Positions 13,337 to 13,800 of a stretch of 13,800 bases of DNA are shown piece by piece. The stretch spans positions 1-13,800 of the forward strand of contig CAIYUD010000161.1 in NCBI GenBank assembly GCA_903929325.1, written 5' to 3'. The position numbers and the translations under genes were made by a program. Positions within the stretch are counted from its first letter, which is position 1, and the number at the start of each line of letters is the position of its first letter. This stretch comes from an uncultured Opitutia bacterium (GTDB lineage Bacteria; Verrucomicrobiota; Verrucomicrobiia; Opitutales; UBA953). Below the pieces are notes generated by a model, which did not search any database, was not told the DNA's origin, and was given only the letters and a program-made list of their open reading frames with translations.

Positions 13337-13800
13337 ATGCGCATCGCCAAGGACCATATTGTCTCTTTCGACTACACCCTCACGGACGAAACGGGAGCTG
13401 TGCTCGACGCTTCCCGCGGAGCGCCCCTCGCCTACCTCCACGGTGGACGTAATATCATCCCAGGCCTCGAGAAAGCTCTCGAGGGCTTGGCAGCCGGCGA
13501 CGAAAAGAAAGTAGCCGTGCCACCTGCCGAAGGCTACGGCGAGTTTGACGAACGCCTCATTATGAATGTGCCCGCAGAACGTATGGGCGGAAACACGGTA
13601 CAAGTCGGAATGCGCTTTCACGCTGAAACCAATGCGGGCTTGCGCGTTCTCACGGTTAAAGAAGTTAAGCCTGACGAAATTGTGCTCGATGGTAATCACG
13701 AGCTCGCCGGGAAGACTCTCCACTTTGCAGTCAAAGTCGTCGATGTTCGCCCAGCGACACCGACAGAACTCGCTCACGGCCATCCTCACCAAGAGTCCAG
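13337..13800 (+). CDS. slyD: FKBP-type peptidyl-prolyl cis-trans isomerase, SlyD-like (3' end beyond window)
   Basis: The frame is open from ATG 13337 to the window edge, giving 154 codons without a stop. SlyD proteins are cytoplasmic folding helpers that combine an FKBP prolyl isomerase domain with an inserted chaperone flap. The opening MRIAKDHIVSFDYTLTDETG and 'PLAYLHGGRNIIPGLEKALEGL' (30-51) form the FKBP core. 'VPPAEGYGEFDERLI' (61-75) leads into the IF (insert-in-flap) domain at about 75-118. The signature DGNHELAGKTLHF (118-130) returns to the FKBP fold and ends in VVDVRPATPTEL. The last visible residues (HGHPHQES) begin the His-rich C-terminal tail that binds metal such as nickel in this family. 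How long that tail is cannot be seen. Confidence 0.95.
   Translation, partial: MRIAKDHIVSFDYTLTDETGAVLDASRGAPLAYLHGGRNIIPGLEKALEGLAAGDEKKVAVPPAEGYGEFDERLIMNVPAERMGGNTVQVGMRFHAETNAGLRVLTVKEVKPDEIVLDGNHELAGKTLHFAVKVVDVRPATPTELAHGHPHQES

Noticed and set aside
13319..13792. Minus-strand open frame of 157 codons at the right edge
   Set aside because: It lies fully opposite slyD, which has unmistakable FKBP/IF motifs on the plus strand.
1..13800. tRNA, rRNA, insertion sequence or phage genes
   Set aside because: No transposase or integrase motif and no structural RNA signature was seen, and the coding density leaves little room.

Overview
The window is dominated by one type II secretion system (T2SS) gene set in a chromosomal bacterial context, followed by a short stretch of general genes. 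Base composition is moderate (roughly mid-50s % GC by eye). Shine-Dalgarno sequences are nearly absent, GTG starts are frequent and genes are tightly overlapped. Together with the style of the Gsp proteins this suggests a member of the Verrucomicrobiota (perhaps Opitutae). That placement is an inference from overall character; there is no rRNA or other phylogenetic marker here.

Layout. Positions 1-177 hold a non-coding leader with an unusual inverted pair of heptamer-repeat tracts (31-113). The plus strand then runs 178-6207: a secreted protein that looks like a divergent GspC/PilP-type periplasmic domain with a Gly/Arg-rich tail, followed by gspG, gspH, gspI, gspJ, gspK, gspL and gspM. All six junctions from G to M are 4-nt stop/start overlaps. 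The minus strand holds gspD, gspE and gspF (11146 down to 6210). The two arms converge, and their stop codons are only 2 bp apart at 6207/6210. The canonical single C-D-E-F-G-...-M operon is thus split into two facing transcription units.

Right of gspD, a 182-bp divergent intergenic region (11147-11328) with two inverted repeats separates it from a 175-aa protein I do not recognise (11329-11856). Then come rmuC (11927-13234) and a slyD-type FKBP prolyl isomerase (13337 to past the window end).

How it works together. GspD would be the outer-membrane secretin and the 178-858 product its probable periplasmic connector. GspE is the cytoplasmic ATPase, and GspF, GspL and GspM form the inner-membrane platform. 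GspG is the major pseudopilin and GspH, GspI, GspJ and GspK are minor pseudopilins that build the piston. No prepilin peptidase (GspO), pilotin or secreted substrate is present, so these must lie elsewhere. The most unusual trait is that long low-complexity segments occur in several periplasmic parts: Gly/Arg in the GspC-like protein, 100 residues of Gly/Lys/Gln in GspI, a Ser/Thr-rich tail in GspK and an Ala/Thr/Pro linker in GspD. GspI and GspK belong to the pseudopilus tip, so the tip here may carry flexible extensions.
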